Source: Paenibacillus sp. FSL R5-0345 (GTDB taxonomy: Bacteria > Bacillota > Bacilli > Paenibacillales > Paenibacillaceae). From it: a stretch of DNA of 64,000 bases. The stretch is taken from the NCBI RefSeq assembly GCF_000758585.1, contig NZ_CP009281.1, positions 5,766,001-5,830,000 of the forward strand, read 5' to 3'. The notes under the pieces are model-generated. The model was not told the origin of the DNA and ran no database searches. It saw nothing but the letters and a program-made list of their open reading frames with translations. The translations under genes were made by a program, and so were the position numbers. Positions within the stretch are counted from its first letter, which is position 1. Every line of letters begins with the position of its first letter. Below, piece after piece: positions 43,777 to 53,511 of this stretch.

Positions 43777-44281
43777 TACACATATCCCTTCATATATAAA
43801 ATTCCTACTTCTGCTTCAATTACACTGGGGTTATCTTCAAATCGGTGCTCTGCTCATTGTTCATACCCCTTCATTTCTGAATGAATAGCTATCTTAGGTC
43901 TAGCTCCAGTCCGCTTCAAGTGAAAGCATCCTCTAAAGTATATCAAAATCCGACAGACATTATCTACTAAAAAGCTATTACAGCAAAATATCTCCCAAAT
44001 CAGGTCTGTATCCTGTTCAGCAGTTCCCATAGCTCAATAAGAAAAACGCCTGTCGGCGTCCTTGGAGGTAGCGTTACAAGCTGAGTACATCCGTTCCATA
44101 CTCGTATCCATATGCACCTTCGTAGTTAGATTCCGTTTACGGACCGTACGGATCTTTATTTCGATGAAATGAGCACATATATAAGGGACGAATCATATTC
44201 CACTTATTCCCTAATAACAAGTCCATTCCTGGGTGATTCAGGGCGGATAACAGCGCTAGCTCGTTTACGCTACCAGAGGCA
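43777..44281. other. Non-coding stretch upstream of the repeat array
   Basis: No supported gene. It includes the promoter region of prfC and a small hairpin ACGCC-TGTC-GGCGT (44046-44059) that, on the minus strand, is followed by T5. The last ~30 bp (from CTAGCTCGTTTACGC near 44252) are half a unit of the array that follows. Confidence 0.6.
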
Positions 44282-44775
44282 CATTGTATTCGGTTTTTCG
44301 CATACATCTGGCTCGTTTACGCTACCCGAGACACATTGTATTCGGTTTTTCGCATACATTTGGCTCGATTACGTTACTGGCGGCGCATTGTATTCGGTTT
44401 TTCGCATACAATTGGCTCGTTTATGTTACCGGAGGCACATTGTATTCGGTTTTTCGCATACATTTGGCTCGTTTACGCTACCAGAGGCACATTGTATTCG
44501 GTTTTTCGCATACATCTGGCTCGTTTACGTTACTGGCGGCGCATTGTATTCGGTTTTTCGCATACATTTGGCTCGTTTATGTTACCGGAGGCACATTGTA
44601 TTCGGTTTTTCGCATACATTTGGCTCGATTACGTTACTGGCGGCGCATTGTATTCGGTTTTTCGCATACATTTGGCTCGATTACGTTACTGGCGGCGCAT
44701 TGTATTCGGTTTTTCGCATACAATTGGCTCGTTTACGCTACCCGAGAAACATTGTATTCGGTTTTTCGCATACAT
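44282..44775. repeat. Ten-copy 52-bp tandem repeat (minisatellite)
   Basis: Ten copies at exact 52-bp spacing (44282, 44334, 44386, 44438, 44490, 44542, 44594, 44646, 44698, 44750). The first half of each unit, starting CATTGTATTCGGTTTTTCGC and ending ATACA, is invariant in all ten. The second half (GGCTCG-TTTACG-CTACC...) exists in about four related versions. The invariant half can form a small hairpin (TGTAT...ATACA). The plus strand of the array contains no TAA, TAG or TGA, so all three plus frames are open, but I see no ribosome site and no known protein. Confidence 0.9.
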
Positions 44776-44940
44776 TTGTCCGTAAGCTCGACTAAAACAT
44801 GCATTTCGGAGGAAAAGGTCCGCTCGTTCCGTCCCAAAGAGGTGTGTATTAATTGGAAACAGGGCTCCCCATGGCCACCCGTTGAATACAGGCCCCTCCC
44901 TTGAATTCGTTTCACATTTCTCCGCAGTCTCTTATAGTAA

Positions 44941-45082
44941 AATAGTTGTATTTCCTACACTTATTTGAAGTATTAGCATTTCCAATCGCCTTTAGTTGTA
45001 TTTGATGCAATTAAAAAATCAATGTGCTAGCTTTTCGGCCTTATACGGAGAAAATAGTTGCAGAAAATACACTTAAAACACT
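44941..45082. repeat. Three dispersed ATAGTTG...ACACTTA-like motifs
   Basis: AT-rich non-coding region with three related segments: AATAGTTGTATTTCCTACAC (44941), TTTAGTTGTATTTGATGCAA (44991) and AAATAGTTGCAGAAAATACA (45052), each followed by TTA-A rich sequence. No gene is seen between the tandem array and the zwf terminator. Confidence 0.5.
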
Positions 45083-45206
45083 AATCTCCACCCAATATGT
45101 GATTTTAATTGTACAAAGTGCAGTTATTTGAAAAATGCTTCTGTCGCCCGAGCGGCATTTGGAGCCAGAGTGGCCTTGTGAAGCTGAGTGTTAATCTCAG
45201 CATTAC

Positions 45207-45237
45207 AAAAAATCTCCCTGCATCCTCTGCAGGGAGA
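45207..45237 (-). terminator. Terminator of zwf
   Basis: TCTCCCTGCA pairs perfectly with TGCAGGGAGA around a 5-base loop and is followed by TTTTTT on the minus strand, 18 bp after the zwf stop. Confidence 0.92.
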
Positions 45238-45254
45238 TAGCATTAACTCAAAGT

Positions 45255-46805
45255 TTAGTTATTCTTCAACCATACTACATTATCTTCTTCCTGACCGTTT
45301 ACCGGCCACCAATGGAAGCCATCCTGAGCAAGCAGTTGATCCGCTTCAACCGGACCCCAAGTGCCAGCAGGATAAGACGATAGATCACTCGACTCTTCCT
45401 TCCAAGCCTTCGCAATACGATCCACGAACGACCATGCCGACGATACCTCATCCCAACGCGTGAAATAAGTAGAATCTCCGCGTGCCGCGTCATGAAGCAA
45501 ACGCTCGTAAGCTTCCGGGGAATTGATTCCAACCAAGCAGCTTTGACAGAAGTCCATAGCGAGCGGTTGAATTTCAGACTCAGAACCCGGCTTCTTGGCA
45601 TTAATCTTCACATAAATGCCTTCCATAGGGTTCACACGGATAACAAGCAGGTTAGGCTCCAACGTATGCTTTTGTCCCAAATAAACATTGGTTGGCATGC
45701 CCTTGAACTCAACTACCACTTCCGTTGTCTTCACCGGTAGACGTTTACCTGTACGAATATAGAAAGGAACTCCAGCCCAGCGGAAGTTATCTACAAACAC
45801 ACGGGCAGCAAAATACGTCTCGGTACTCGATTCAGGATCAACCTTATCTTCCTGACGATAAGCAGGAAGGGTCTTGCCACCATGCAAGCCTTGAATATAC
45901 TGTGCTCTCACGACGTTCTCACGAACCTCGTCAGATGTACCATAAGGACGAAGGGAACGAAGTACCTTCACCTTCTCGTCACGAATATCTTCTGCAAGCA
46001 GACGGCTTGGTGGTTCCATTGCGATCATAGTCAGCAGTTGCAATATATGATTCTGGCCCATATCCCGTAACGCTCCAGCATGGTCATAATAACCACCACG
46101 CTCTTCAACACCTACGGTTTCGCCAAGTGTAATTTGAATATTGGCAATATGCTTATTATTCCAAAGCGGTTCGAAAAAAGCATTGGCAAAACGAATGACT
46201 TCAATATTCTGAACCATTTCTTTACCAAGATAATGATCGATCCGGTAGATTTCCTCTTCCTTGAACACCTCACGGATCTGCTCGTTCAGCTGCTCAGCTG
46301 ACTCCAGATTATATCCAAAAGGCTTCTCGATGACGAGGCGATTCCAACCTGTGCTATCCAGCATACCGCCAGCCTTAAGGTTGAACGAGACACTACCGAA
46401 CAATTCAGGTGCCAGCGCAAGATAGAACATCCGATTGCCCGGAATTCTAAACTTCTCTTCAAGCGCTTCTGTTTGAGCTCTTAATTCACGGAAGCCATCA
46501 ATATCGTTGATGTCCAGAGATTTGTATTCAAAATGCTGTACAAACTCATTCCATTCGCTCTCTTCTCCCGCTTTATAACGGCAGAATTCAAGGATGGATT
46601 CCTTCACATCACTTCTAAATTCTTCCTGAGTACGCGGGCGCCGCGCCACGCCAATTACCGCAAAATCATGTGCCAGCTTACCTTCACGGTACAAGCTGTA
46701 AATCGCCGGGAAAAGCTTACGCCGGGCTAAATCTCCGGTTGCCCCAAAGATAAAAAAGACAGCACCGGGTGTGTGCAGTGCATCAAGGGTTTGATTTTCA
46801 GCCAT
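45255..46805 (-). CDS. zwf: Glucose-6-phosphate 1-dehydrogenase
   Basis: First enzyme of the oxidative pentose phosphate pathway, making NADPH and 6-phosphogluconolactone. 516 residues. NADP motif FGATGDLARRKL (about 19-30), active-site signature YRIDHYLGKE with the catalytic His (about residue 195-200), and the EKPFG substrate motif (about 160). Monocistronic with its own terminator, divergent from the germination operon. Confidence 0.96.
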   Translation of the reverse strand: MAENQTLDALHTPGAVFFIFGATGDLARRKLFPAIYSLYREGKLAHDFAVIGVARRPRTQEEFRSDVKESILEFCRYKAGEESEWNEFVQHFEYKSLDINDIDGFRELRAQTEALEEKFRIPGNRMFYLALAPELFGSVSFNLKAGGMLDSTGWNRLVIEKPFGYNLESAEQLNEQIREVFKEEEIYRIDHYLGKEMVQNIEVIRFANAFFEPLWNNKHIANIQITLGETVGVEERGGYYDHAGALRDMGQNHILQLLTMIAMEPPSRLLAEDIRDEKVKVLRSLRPYGTSDEVRENVVRAQYIQGLHGGKTLPAYRQEDKVDPESSTETYFAARVFVDNFRWAGVPFYIRTGKRLPVKTTEVVVEFKGMPTNVYLGQKHTLEPNLLVIRVNPMEGIYVKINAKKPGSESEIQPLAMDFCQSCLVGINSPEAYERLLHDAARGDSTYFTRWDEVSSAWSFVDRIAKAWKEESSDLSSYPAGTWGPVEADQLLAQDGFHWWPVNGQEEDNVVWLKNN

Positions 46806-47104
46806 GGCTCCTCATCTTTCTGTATGTAATATAGTTTATTGACATTCTCAGCGTCGAGAAAACGACGTTATGTCATTTTAGCATATTCCTAAAAAGGATG
46901 CTATCAGATTCCTGACAAATACTCTCGGGATTTCGCAAATTTCAATTAAAATTTCTTATTACTAATTATACTTCACCTTATAAAACTATCTATATTGACG
47001 AAGTGTTTGTCACTTTATCCATTAATAGTTACTTTCATTCAGGAATATTCTGCAAATCATTCGGGAACGTTAAAGGAAAATAACTCGAAAGTCGAGCACC
47101 CTTA
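46806..47104. other. Divergent intergenic region zwf / germination operon
   Basis: 299 bp that should hold the zwf promoter and a forespore promoter for the ger genes. I could not assign a convincing sigma-A or sigma-G element by eye. Confidence 0.4.
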
Positions 47105-48532
47105 ATGACTGACCAAACACAGATCTCATTCACTACTGTAGATCAAAACGCCGATTTCATCGAAGCAGCTTTGTTCTATTCAAATGATCTTAAAAAAAGA
47201 AGAATATCCTTTAACGAAACTGAAGGAATTCTCTTTTATCTAGAGTCCATGGCAGACACGGAACTGGTTGAGCAGAATGTGATTGCTCCTTTTTACAATA
47301 GCAAAAAAAAAGAGCTTTCCAAACTATTTACAACGCTCAGCTTCGATGTGGAAACAGAACTAAATAAAGGTATTCAGGGACTTATTAACGGAGGCTGCCT
47401 CTACTTTGTTGAAGGAATATCTGAATTTTATATCCTCTCTACTCCTGCCAAACACGAACGAACCATAGCCGAACCTCTTAATGAAGCAGTTATTCGGGGG
47501 CCGCATAACGGTTTTATTGAAGATATGACGGTTAACTTATACCTGATACGTAAACAAATCACCACTCCAAACCTTACTGTTCGCTACTTTACCCTTGGGA
47601 AAATCGCTCCCAAAAAGGTAGCTTTAATCTATATGGAGAACCTTGCCAAACCTGAATTAGTAAAAAAAGTAGAATCTAGAATACAAAAAATCATTCTTGA
47701 TTCGGTACTCTCCACCGGCTTTATTCAGGAATTAACGGAGGATAATTCGTACTCTATATTTCCACAACATATCAATACAGAGCGCCCAGACCATACCTCC
47801 TTCTACTTGCTGAAAGGATACGTCACAATCCTGCTGGATGGAGATCCCACAGCTCTGATTGTACCTGCCAGCTTCTTCACCTTCTATCAGACGCCGGATG
47901 ACTATAGCAATCGATGGCTGATTGCTTCCTTTGTCCGTTTTATCCGTCTGATTGGTTTTGTAACAGCATTCCAACTGCCCGCGCTCTATATTGCCACCGT
48001 TTCTTTTCACTCCAGCGTCCTTCCCTTGCAATTGTTCTTCACAATTCAAGGTTCACTGACCCGGATCCCATTCCCTCCATTGGTAGAAGCGATGCTGCTT
48101 GAACTCATATTCGAACTGCTGCGGGAGGCAGGGCTCCGTCTGCCCAGCCGTGTAGGTCAAACCATTGGGATTGTAGGTGGTTTGGTCATCGGGGATGCCA
48201 TTGTTAAAGCTGGATTGGTCTCTTACTCAATGATCATCGTTGTCGCATTGACTGCCATATCATCCTTTCTCATCCCTTCCAACGAGATGAGCTCCGCGAT
48301 CCGATTTATGCGGTTTCCACTTATGGTTGCTGCCTCTTTGTTCGGATATATTGGCATATCATTTGGGTTGACACTTATTTTTATACATTTGTGTAAGCTT
48401 GAATCTTTTGGACAACCTTACCTTACGCCTCTAAGCCCGGTAAATATTCAAAGCTTGAAAGACACCTTTTTGCGCCTTCCGATATGGTCCATCCGCAAGA
48501 ATACAAGCAAATCAGAGGCAGAAGAAGAATAA
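47105..48532 (+). CDS. GerA-family spore germination receptor, A subunit
   Basis: Inner-membrane germinant receptor subunit of spores, 475 residues. Large soluble N-terminal part (about 1-240) containing the conserved ...RGPHNGFIEDMTVNLYLIRK segment (about 137-157), then five or so membrane segments with the family motif LPALYIATVSFHSS and PFPPLVEAMLLELIFELLREAGLRLP. First gene of an A-B-C operon. No good ribosome site precedes ATG 47105. The germinant cannot be predicted. Confidence 0.94.
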   Translation: MTDQTQISFTTVDQNADFIEAALFYSNDLKKRRISFNETEGILFYLESMADTELVEQNVIAPFYNSKKKELSKLFTTLSFDVETELNKGIQGLINGGCLYFVEGISEFYILSTPAKHERTIAEPLNEAVIRGPHNGFIEDMTVNLYLIRKQITTPNLTVRYFTLGKIAPKKVALIYMENLAKPELVKKVESRIQKIILDSVLSTGFIQELTEDNSYSIFPQHINTERPDHTSFYLLKGYVTILLDGDPTALIVPASFFTFYQTPDDYSNRWLIASFVRFIRLIGFVTAFQLPALYIATVSFHSSVLPLQLFFTIQGSLTRIPFPPLVEAMLLELIFELLREAGLRLPSRVGQTIGIVGGLVIGDAIVKAGLVSYSMIIVVALTAISSFLIPSNEMSSAIRFMRFPLMVAASLFGYIGISFGLTLIFIHLCKLESFGQPYLTPLSPVNIQSLKDTFLRLPIWSIRKNTSKSEAEEE

Positions 48533-48563
48533 TCATTTACTCTGAACGACAGGAGTTATAAGA

Positions 48564-49658
48564 ATGACTCAAAAAGAAAAAATGATAACGAGGGGGCAGC
48601 TTTTCTGCTTTATGATTCAAGCCCAAATCGGGGTTGGCATTCTGTCTCTTCCCTTCAAGCTTAACGAAGCGGCCAAGGGTGGAGGAGCGCTCTCTGTTTT
48701 GATTGCGGGCATCATTACCCAACTTGTTATCATTCTTCTATGGGTTCTGCTGAAAAATTTCCCCGGACTCAACTTATTTTCTATATGTTTAAAGCTCGGA
48801 GGTCCAATTATAGGTAGAATACTTATAATCGCTTACATCAGTTACTTTGTTCTGCTTGGCTCCAATATTATGTTCAGTGCGGTGGAGGTGCTGCAGAGGT
48901 GGATTCTGCAATCCACACCAAGATGGGCTATATTAACCCTTTTCTCGATCATGACTCTCTATTTGGCAAGAGAAAAGCTTACAGTGTTGGCCAGATTCTA
49001 TACATTGGCAACATTTCTTTTTGTTCCGCTTATACTATTTGTCAGCTATGGTTTAACTCAAGCTCATTTTGAATTTATGCTCCCCCTTCTGGAGAATGGG
49101 TTCTGGAATGTCGTGAAGGGAGCACAGGAATCAACTAAATCTATGTATGGTTTCGAAATGATGATGATCGTCTATCCGCTTTCCGAAGGTACAAATAAAC
49201 AAAAATTAATGACCATTAGTCTAGCCAGTTGGTTCGTAACCCTGCTCTATGTCTTTGTGGTATCCACCTGTCTGATGGTATTTAACTCTGAGCAAATCAA
49301 AATCATGCCCGAACCCGTCATTTACTTAGTAAAATCTCTTAACTTTTATATCGTGGATCGTGCAGATATCCTGTTTCTGCCGATTTGGGCCATCACGCTT
49401 GTTTGTTCTATTGTTAGCTACTGCTATGCAGCATCCATTGGACTCAGTGTTTTATTTAGTCGAAAAAGCCATAAACATTTTGCTCCGTTTGTAAAAATCA
49501 TTTCTTTTATGATCGCACTTGCACCTGTAACTCCTGCAGGTGTACATCTTTTTGATACGGCCGCTAACTATGCGGCCTATGTGTTTATTGCCGGATTATC
49601 GATGTTATTGCTGATGATTTCCCTATTTATGAAGAGAAAGCCAGGTGGTCTTGCATGA
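48564..49658 (+). CDS. GerB-family spore germination receptor, B subunit
   Basis: Integral membrane protein of the amino-acid-permease-like GerB family, 364 residues with about ten helices. N-terminal ITRGQLFCFMIQAQIGVGIL is typical and the GAQESTKSMYGFEMMMIVYP segment (about 190-210) covers the likely ligand-binding helix. This subunit is thought to bind the germinant in characterised receptors. Follows the A subunit by 31 bp and overlaps the C-subunit gene by 4 bp. ATG follows AGGAG. Confidence 0.93.
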   Translation: MTQKEKMITRGQLFCFMIQAQIGVGILSLPFKLNEAAKGGGALSVLIAGIITQLVIILLWVLLKNFPGLNLFSICLKLGGPIIGRILIIAYISYFVLLGSNIMFSAVEVLQRWILQSTPRWAILTLFSIMTLYLAREKLTVLARFYTLATFLFVPLILFVSYGLTQAHFEFMLPLLENGFWNVVKGAQESTKSMYGFEMMMIVYPLSEGTNKQKLMTISLASWFVTLLYVFVVSTCLMVFNSEQIKIMPEPVIYLVKSLNFYIVDRADILFLPIWAITLVCSIVSYCYAASIGLSVLFSRKSHKHFAPFVKIISFMIALAPVTPAGVHLFDTAANYAAYVFIAGLSMLLLMISLFMKRKPGGLA

Positions 49659-50782
49659 AGTTTGACATGAAATTCAAGTCGCATTTACTTTTAATTGCCC
49701 TTGTTTCCATCTGTCTTACTGGATGTTGGGACCGGGAATATTTGAAAGACCTGCATCTGGCTTATTGTGCTGCAATTGATTATACAGAGAACGGAGAGAT
49801 CAAAGAAACCATCGAATTAATCATTCCCCCCGATATTGAGCAGAAAGCTACCAAGAATGAAATCCATTCGAGTATCGGATCGACTGTGCGCAATGCGAGC
49901 AATCAATTGCGAAATAAAGTTAGGGGAAACATTAGATTTATTAAATATGGGTTTGAGCTTATGGGAAGGACTACGGCTGAGCGTGGCCTGTACCCTATTC
50001 TGGATGTGAATTACAGGGATCCAAGCAATCCAACATCCAACGTTCGGCTAATTATTACGGAAGGAGAAGCTGCCCAAATTCTTGAACAAAAAAAGGTTGG
50101 GGAATTAAAGATCGGTGAATTCATTAAGCAAAAGATCGATAGTCTGGAAGAAATGAGTATTTTTCCAAAAGAAACGGCAGATACCGTGTTCCGATCCCTG
50201 ATGGATCCAGGGCATGACTTTGCTCTTCCATATCTAGGCAGAGATGGGGGCGAAATAATCACGAAAGGGGTAGCTCTCTTTCATGACCAGAATTACAGCG
50301 GAATGTTGAACCCCGATCAGTCAATCATGATGGTTCTGCTGATGGGACAACAGGGGAAAAATGCCCGCTTCACTAAGAAACTTGATTTGGGACATTCCGA
50401 TGATATTCGGAATTTCATTACTATTAATGTGGGTTCAAAAAAAATAAAGCGGCAATTCAAGGTAACCATTGCTGATGATGAAAGCATTGATGTAAATTTG
50501 GGCTTGGAGCTGCAAGCCGTCGTAGAAGAGTTTACCGATGTACTCGACGAGAAAGAACTTAAAAAAGTCAGTCAAGATCTTTCAGATTTACTTACAAAGG
50601 AAGCCAAGACAGTTGTTAATGAAATCCAAAAGGCAAACTGTGATATCTTTGGTGTAGGAAGAAAACTTATTGCTTATCATCACAATGTCTGGAGCAACAA
50701 AAATTGGTCTGAGGATTACCGGAAAGTAAAATTCCATACCAAGGTTGATGTTAAAATTGTAAGTACGGGCATTCTACAATAG
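49655..50782 (+). CDS. Ger(x)C-family spore germination lipoprotein, C subunit
   Basis: Lipoprotein subunit of the germinant receptor, 375 residues. Lipobox SICLTGC (Cys about 24) followed by the family hallmark WDREYLKDL. The three-domain GerBC fold is supported by length and by the C-terminal DIFGVGRKLIAYHHNVW...W pattern. Overlaps the B subunit gene by 4 bp and ends the operon. The converging YwmB-like gene begins 17 bp further on and no strong terminator is seen between them. Confidence 0.93.
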   Translation: MKFDMKFKSHLLLIALVSICLTGCWDREYLKDLHLAYCAAIDYTENGEIKETIELIIPPDIEQKATKNEIHSSIGSTVRNASNQLRNKVRGNIRFIKYGFELMGRTTAERGLYPILDVNYRDPSNPTSNVRLIITEGEAAQILEQKKVGELKIGEFIKQKIDSLEEMSIFPKETADTVFRSLMDPGHDFALPYLGRDGGEIITKGVALFHDQNYSGMLNPDQSIMMVLLMGQQGKNARFTKKLDLGHSDDIRNFITINVGSKKIKRQFKVTIADDESIDVNLGLELQAVVEEFTDVLDEKELKKVSQDLSDLLTKEAKTVVNEIQKANCDIFGVGRKLIAYHHNVWSNKNWSEDYRKVKFHTKVDVKIVSTGILQ

Positions 50783-50799
50783 ATCCTTGATTGGTCTTT

Positions 50800-51612
50800 T
50801 CAATATTCTATTGTTATTAATGGTAATCCAATCGTAACGCGGCTGCTGCCCTCTTTTGCATCCTGATGAATAGCTGCCTGTAGGACTACCTCGTGGTTTC
50901 CGCTGATTACGGAATGCAACAATGCCGATGTGCTATAAGTATGGCTGGCTGTTGTTTCGTCTTCGTAGCTTTCCTGTACTTTAAGATCGGGCAGCTGTGC
51001 GTACATATTCTGCTCCGTTAACAGTAGAGCCTTCTGAGGATGCTCCTGCTCCTTCGCAGCCCCCTGAAGCGAGGTATTCCATTCCGCTGTGATGCCGACC
51101 TTCTGTAGTTTCGCGCCAGCCTCTTCTGCTTCAGCTTGCAGATCCGGAGTATTTAACAAATCAGGTGTCTCCAGGGTTACAATCACATAACTACGTCCGT
51201 TTCCCAGCTCACTCCAGAACATGGTGGTTTGCAAACCGGCTCTGTCGGCAGACGAACGGTAAGTAAGATGTTCCCCCCCGTCTTCCCGGCTTGTTTCTCC
51301 CAACCCAAGATCATCGGATAGGTTAGTTGCAGTGACACCAGCCTCTAGACCATCACCATTGAATTCTCCCTGCCATTTTAAAACTAAACGAAGAGGGGAT
51401 CCGGGTACTGTAACACTTTTACCAAGGGAGGTCAGGAGAGGAAGTGACTTTTTCAATTGGGCGATCTGGCTGCTCTCTTTTTCACCTTCGCCCCGAAAAC
51501 CTGCCAAAAGTAACGCAGTACAGCATAGAATAAATACCAGCAACATTCCTTTAATACCGCTTTTTCGGCCTGCATCGTGTCTCTTTCCCTTACTTTCTTC
51601 CACATACCCCAC
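50800..51612 (-). CDS. YwmB-like secreted protein
   Basis: About 270 residues. N-terminal hydrophobic segment (GMLLVFILCCTALLLAGF) acts as signal or anchor, so the protein works outside the cytoplasm. The remainder (GKSVTVPGSPLRLVLKWQGE; MFWSELGNGRSYVIVTLETP) resembles the YwmB family (TATA-box-like fold, function unknown) found in Bacillales. Start uncertain: GTG 51612 has AGAGGG nine bases upstream; TTG 51630 has none. It stands alone between the ger operon and the Lia locus. Confidence 0.6.
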   Translation of the reverse strand: MGYVEESKGKRHDAGRKSGIKGMLLVFILCCTALLLAGFRGEGEKESSQIAQLKKSLPLLTSLGKSVTVPGSPLRLVLKWQGEFNGDGLEAGVTATNLSDDLGLGETSREDGGEHLTYRSSADRAGLQTTMFWSELGNGRSYVIVTLETPDLLNTPDLQAEAEEAGAKLQKVGITAEWNTSLQGAAKEQEHPQKALLLTEQNMYAQLPDLKVQESYEDETTASHTYSTSALLHSVISGNHEVVLQAAIHQDAKEGSSRVTIGLPLITIEY

Positions 51613-51712
51613 AATCCAACACCCTCTCAATCCGGTCTATTAATCTACTAAACAGGATGTCCACTTTACAAGATTTTATACGGAGACAAGTATTTTCATA
51701 TACTCGTGCACA

Positions 51713-51745
51713 CAAAAAAACCAGCCCTTCTTACTCTGGCCAGTT
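51713..51745 (-). terminator. Terminator of liaR
   Basis: On the minus strand AACTGGCC pairs with GGCTGGTT (two G-U pairs) around an 11-base loop, followed by seven T. Confidence 0.8.
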
Positions 51746-51774
51746 CTTGTACTCACACCAATTGGGATATCCAA

Positions 51775-52434
51775 TTATTCAGCTAGTCCATTTTTATATG
51801 CATAAATTGCTGCTTGGGTTCGATCTTCCACACCCAGCTTCGCGAGAATATTCGTTACATGAAATTTCACAGTTTTGATCCCAATAATTAGTTGATCAGC
51901 GATATCCTGATTCGATTTACCTTGCGCCAGCAGACGTAATACTTCCATCTCGCGCTCGGTAAGCTCTTTATAAGCAGGGGATTCACCCTTGGCATTGTTT
52001 CGAAAACGATTCATCATTTTTGAGGCGACTTGTGACTCGAGTACAGACTGCCCTCTTGCCGCAGCGCGTATGGCATCCGCAACTTCACTAGCTCGCGAGG
52101 TCTTTAATAGATAACTAAACGCACCCGCCTCAATCACCGGATACATTTTTTCATCATCCAGATAGCTTGTTAACACAATCACTTTGATTTCGGGATATTG
52201 CTTCATTAATTGTTTTGTCGTTTCAATCCCATCCATCCCGTCCATTACGAGATCCATCAGGACTACATCCGGATTGTACTCTTGTGCCAGGCGGATACCT
52301 TCTTCTCCACTTCCAGCTTCACCTACAACTTCAATCCCGTCTTCAGTCCCAAGTACAGCAGCTAGTCCGATCCGTACCATTTCATGATCATCTACAAGTA
52401 ATACCTTAATGGCTTCCTCCATCTCCATGGTCAC
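51775..52434 (-). CDS. liaR: LiaR response regulator (NarL/LuxR type)
   Basis: 219 residues. Receiver domain ([20 protein letters not shown]; acceptor Asp in [13 protein letters not shown]; Lys in YLLKTS) and LuxR-type helix-turn-helix ([20 protein letters not shown] ... [20 protein letters not shown]). With LiaS and LiaF directly upstream it forms the cell-envelope stress system known from Bacillus. GTG 52434 lies five bases after AGGAGG; ATG 52428 and 52422 are alternatives. Probably activates the liaI-like/pspA genes upstream. Confidence 0.93.
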   Translation of the reverse strand: MTMEMEEAIKVLLVDDHEMVRIGLAAVLGTEDGIEVVGEAGSGEEGIRLAQEYNPDVVLMDLVMDGMDGIETTKQLMKQYPEIKVIVLTSYLDDEKMYPVIEAGAFSYLLKTSRASEVADAIRAAARGQSVLESQVASKMMNRFRNNAKGESPAYKELTEREMEVLRLLAQGKSNQDIADQLIIGIKTVKFHVTNILAKLGVEDRTQAAIYAYKNGLAE

Positions 52435-52446
52435 TCTTTCCTCCTA

Positions 52447-53481
52447 TTATTCATTGACTAACGGAACGGTTATTTCAATCCGCATTCCTTTACCCGGAGC
52501 GGTAATAAACTGAATGGAACCCCCGATTTCATTCATCCGCTCCTGCATGTTCGACAAACCGTAGGAAGTTTGTTTACTCTCATCCAATTCAAAACCAATC
52601 CCATCATCACGGAGCGTCAAACGAACCGTATCTCCTCGCCGATGCAGTCTGATTTCCATCTTCTCTGCTTTCGCATGACGAAGCGTATTGGAGATTGCCT
52701 CCTGCACAATTCGGAATAAGTGATTCTCTACCCCTTTTAACAATTGTACATCAGGATCCATCTCGAACACGATTTCAATCGGAACCTTAACCTTAAGCTC
52801 CTTGATCAACTCCTGCAGCCCCTGCGCTAATCCCTTACCTTCCAAATAAACAGGTCTCAAATGCAGCAATAGTGCTCTCATCTCTGATTGCGCTACAGCA
52901 GACATTTCTTCAATAAGTGCAATTTGCCTTTGCGCCTTGTCAAAATCCTTCTCCAGCGTCCGGCCTACAGCCGTGGCGGTCATAGAAATCGCGAACAGCT
53001 GCTGGGAGACAGCATCATGCAATTCACGCGCAAGCCGCTGACGCTCCTCCATAATAGCAGATACTCTGGCCTGTTCCGCGAGCTTTGCGTTATTTGTAGA
53101 CAAGCGCTGTAGCGTTGTCACTTGGTTTTCCCATTTTCCGCTGATTCGGCCCAATTGTTCTCCGAGCCTTCCCAGCTCATCGTCACCCAAGTCAGGCATA
53201 GATAGCGTTAGGTTGCCCTTCTCCCACAATACGAGGGTTTCTCTCAAGCGTTCCAACTTTCGCTTTACACGAAAGCTCTGATAGAACCCAAAGCCAACTC
53301 CGAACCCCATGGGTAACAGAATTAGTGTGAATGCCGTGCGTAATCCAATCATCCAGCTTTCAAAAGGCTTCAAATAGCCATATGTATACATGGTGTACAA
53401 TATCACAAGCAGCATGACAAAAGAGAACAGAGCCCCCTCACCCATACTGCGTGACATCATGTTTTTGTTCTTTTTTTCCAT
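52447..53481 (-). CDS. liaS: LiaS sensor histidine kinase
   Basis: 344 residues. Two membrane segments near residues 14-32 and 42-62 with a very short external loop (intramembrane-sensing type), HAMP, then the HisKA_3 motif ARELHDAVSQQLFAISM with the phosphorylated His (about 155), and ATPase motifs (VQEAISNTLRHAKAEKMEI, LRDDGIGFELDES). Length, class and neighbours match LiaS. Lies 12 bp before liaR and 30 bp after liaF. Confidence 0.93.
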   Translation of the reverse strand: MEKKNKNMMSRSMGEGALFSFVMLLVILYTMYTYGYLKPFESWMIGLRTAFTLILLPMGFGVGFGFYQSFRVKRKLERLRETLVLWEKGNLTLSMPDLGDDELGRLGEQLGRISGKWENQVTTLQRLSTNNAKLAEQARVSAIMEERQRLARELHDAVSQQLFAISMTATAVGRTLEKDFDKAQRQIALIEEMSAVAQSEMRALLLHLRPVYLEGKGLAQGLQELIKELKVKVPIEIVFEMDPDVQLLKGVENHLFRIVQEAISNTLRHAKAEKMEIRLHRRGDTVRLTLRDDGIGFELDESKQTSYGLSNMQERMNEIGGSIQFITAPGKGMRIEITVPLVNE

Positions 53482-53511
53482 ATGGGGACCCTCCCTTCTG
53501 TATCAAACTAA

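Noticed and set aside
44282-44775. CRISPR array (25-bp constant parts separated by ~27 bp)
   Set aside because: The 'spacers' are related versions of one sequence rather than unique, the spacing is exactly 52 bp, and no cas genes are present. It is a tandem repeat.
44169-44904. Three overlapping plus-strand ORFs of 150-210 codons in the tandem array
   Set aside because: All three frames are open only because the repeat has no stop trinucleotides. There is no ribosome site and no signal or domain, and 52-bp units shift frame each time.
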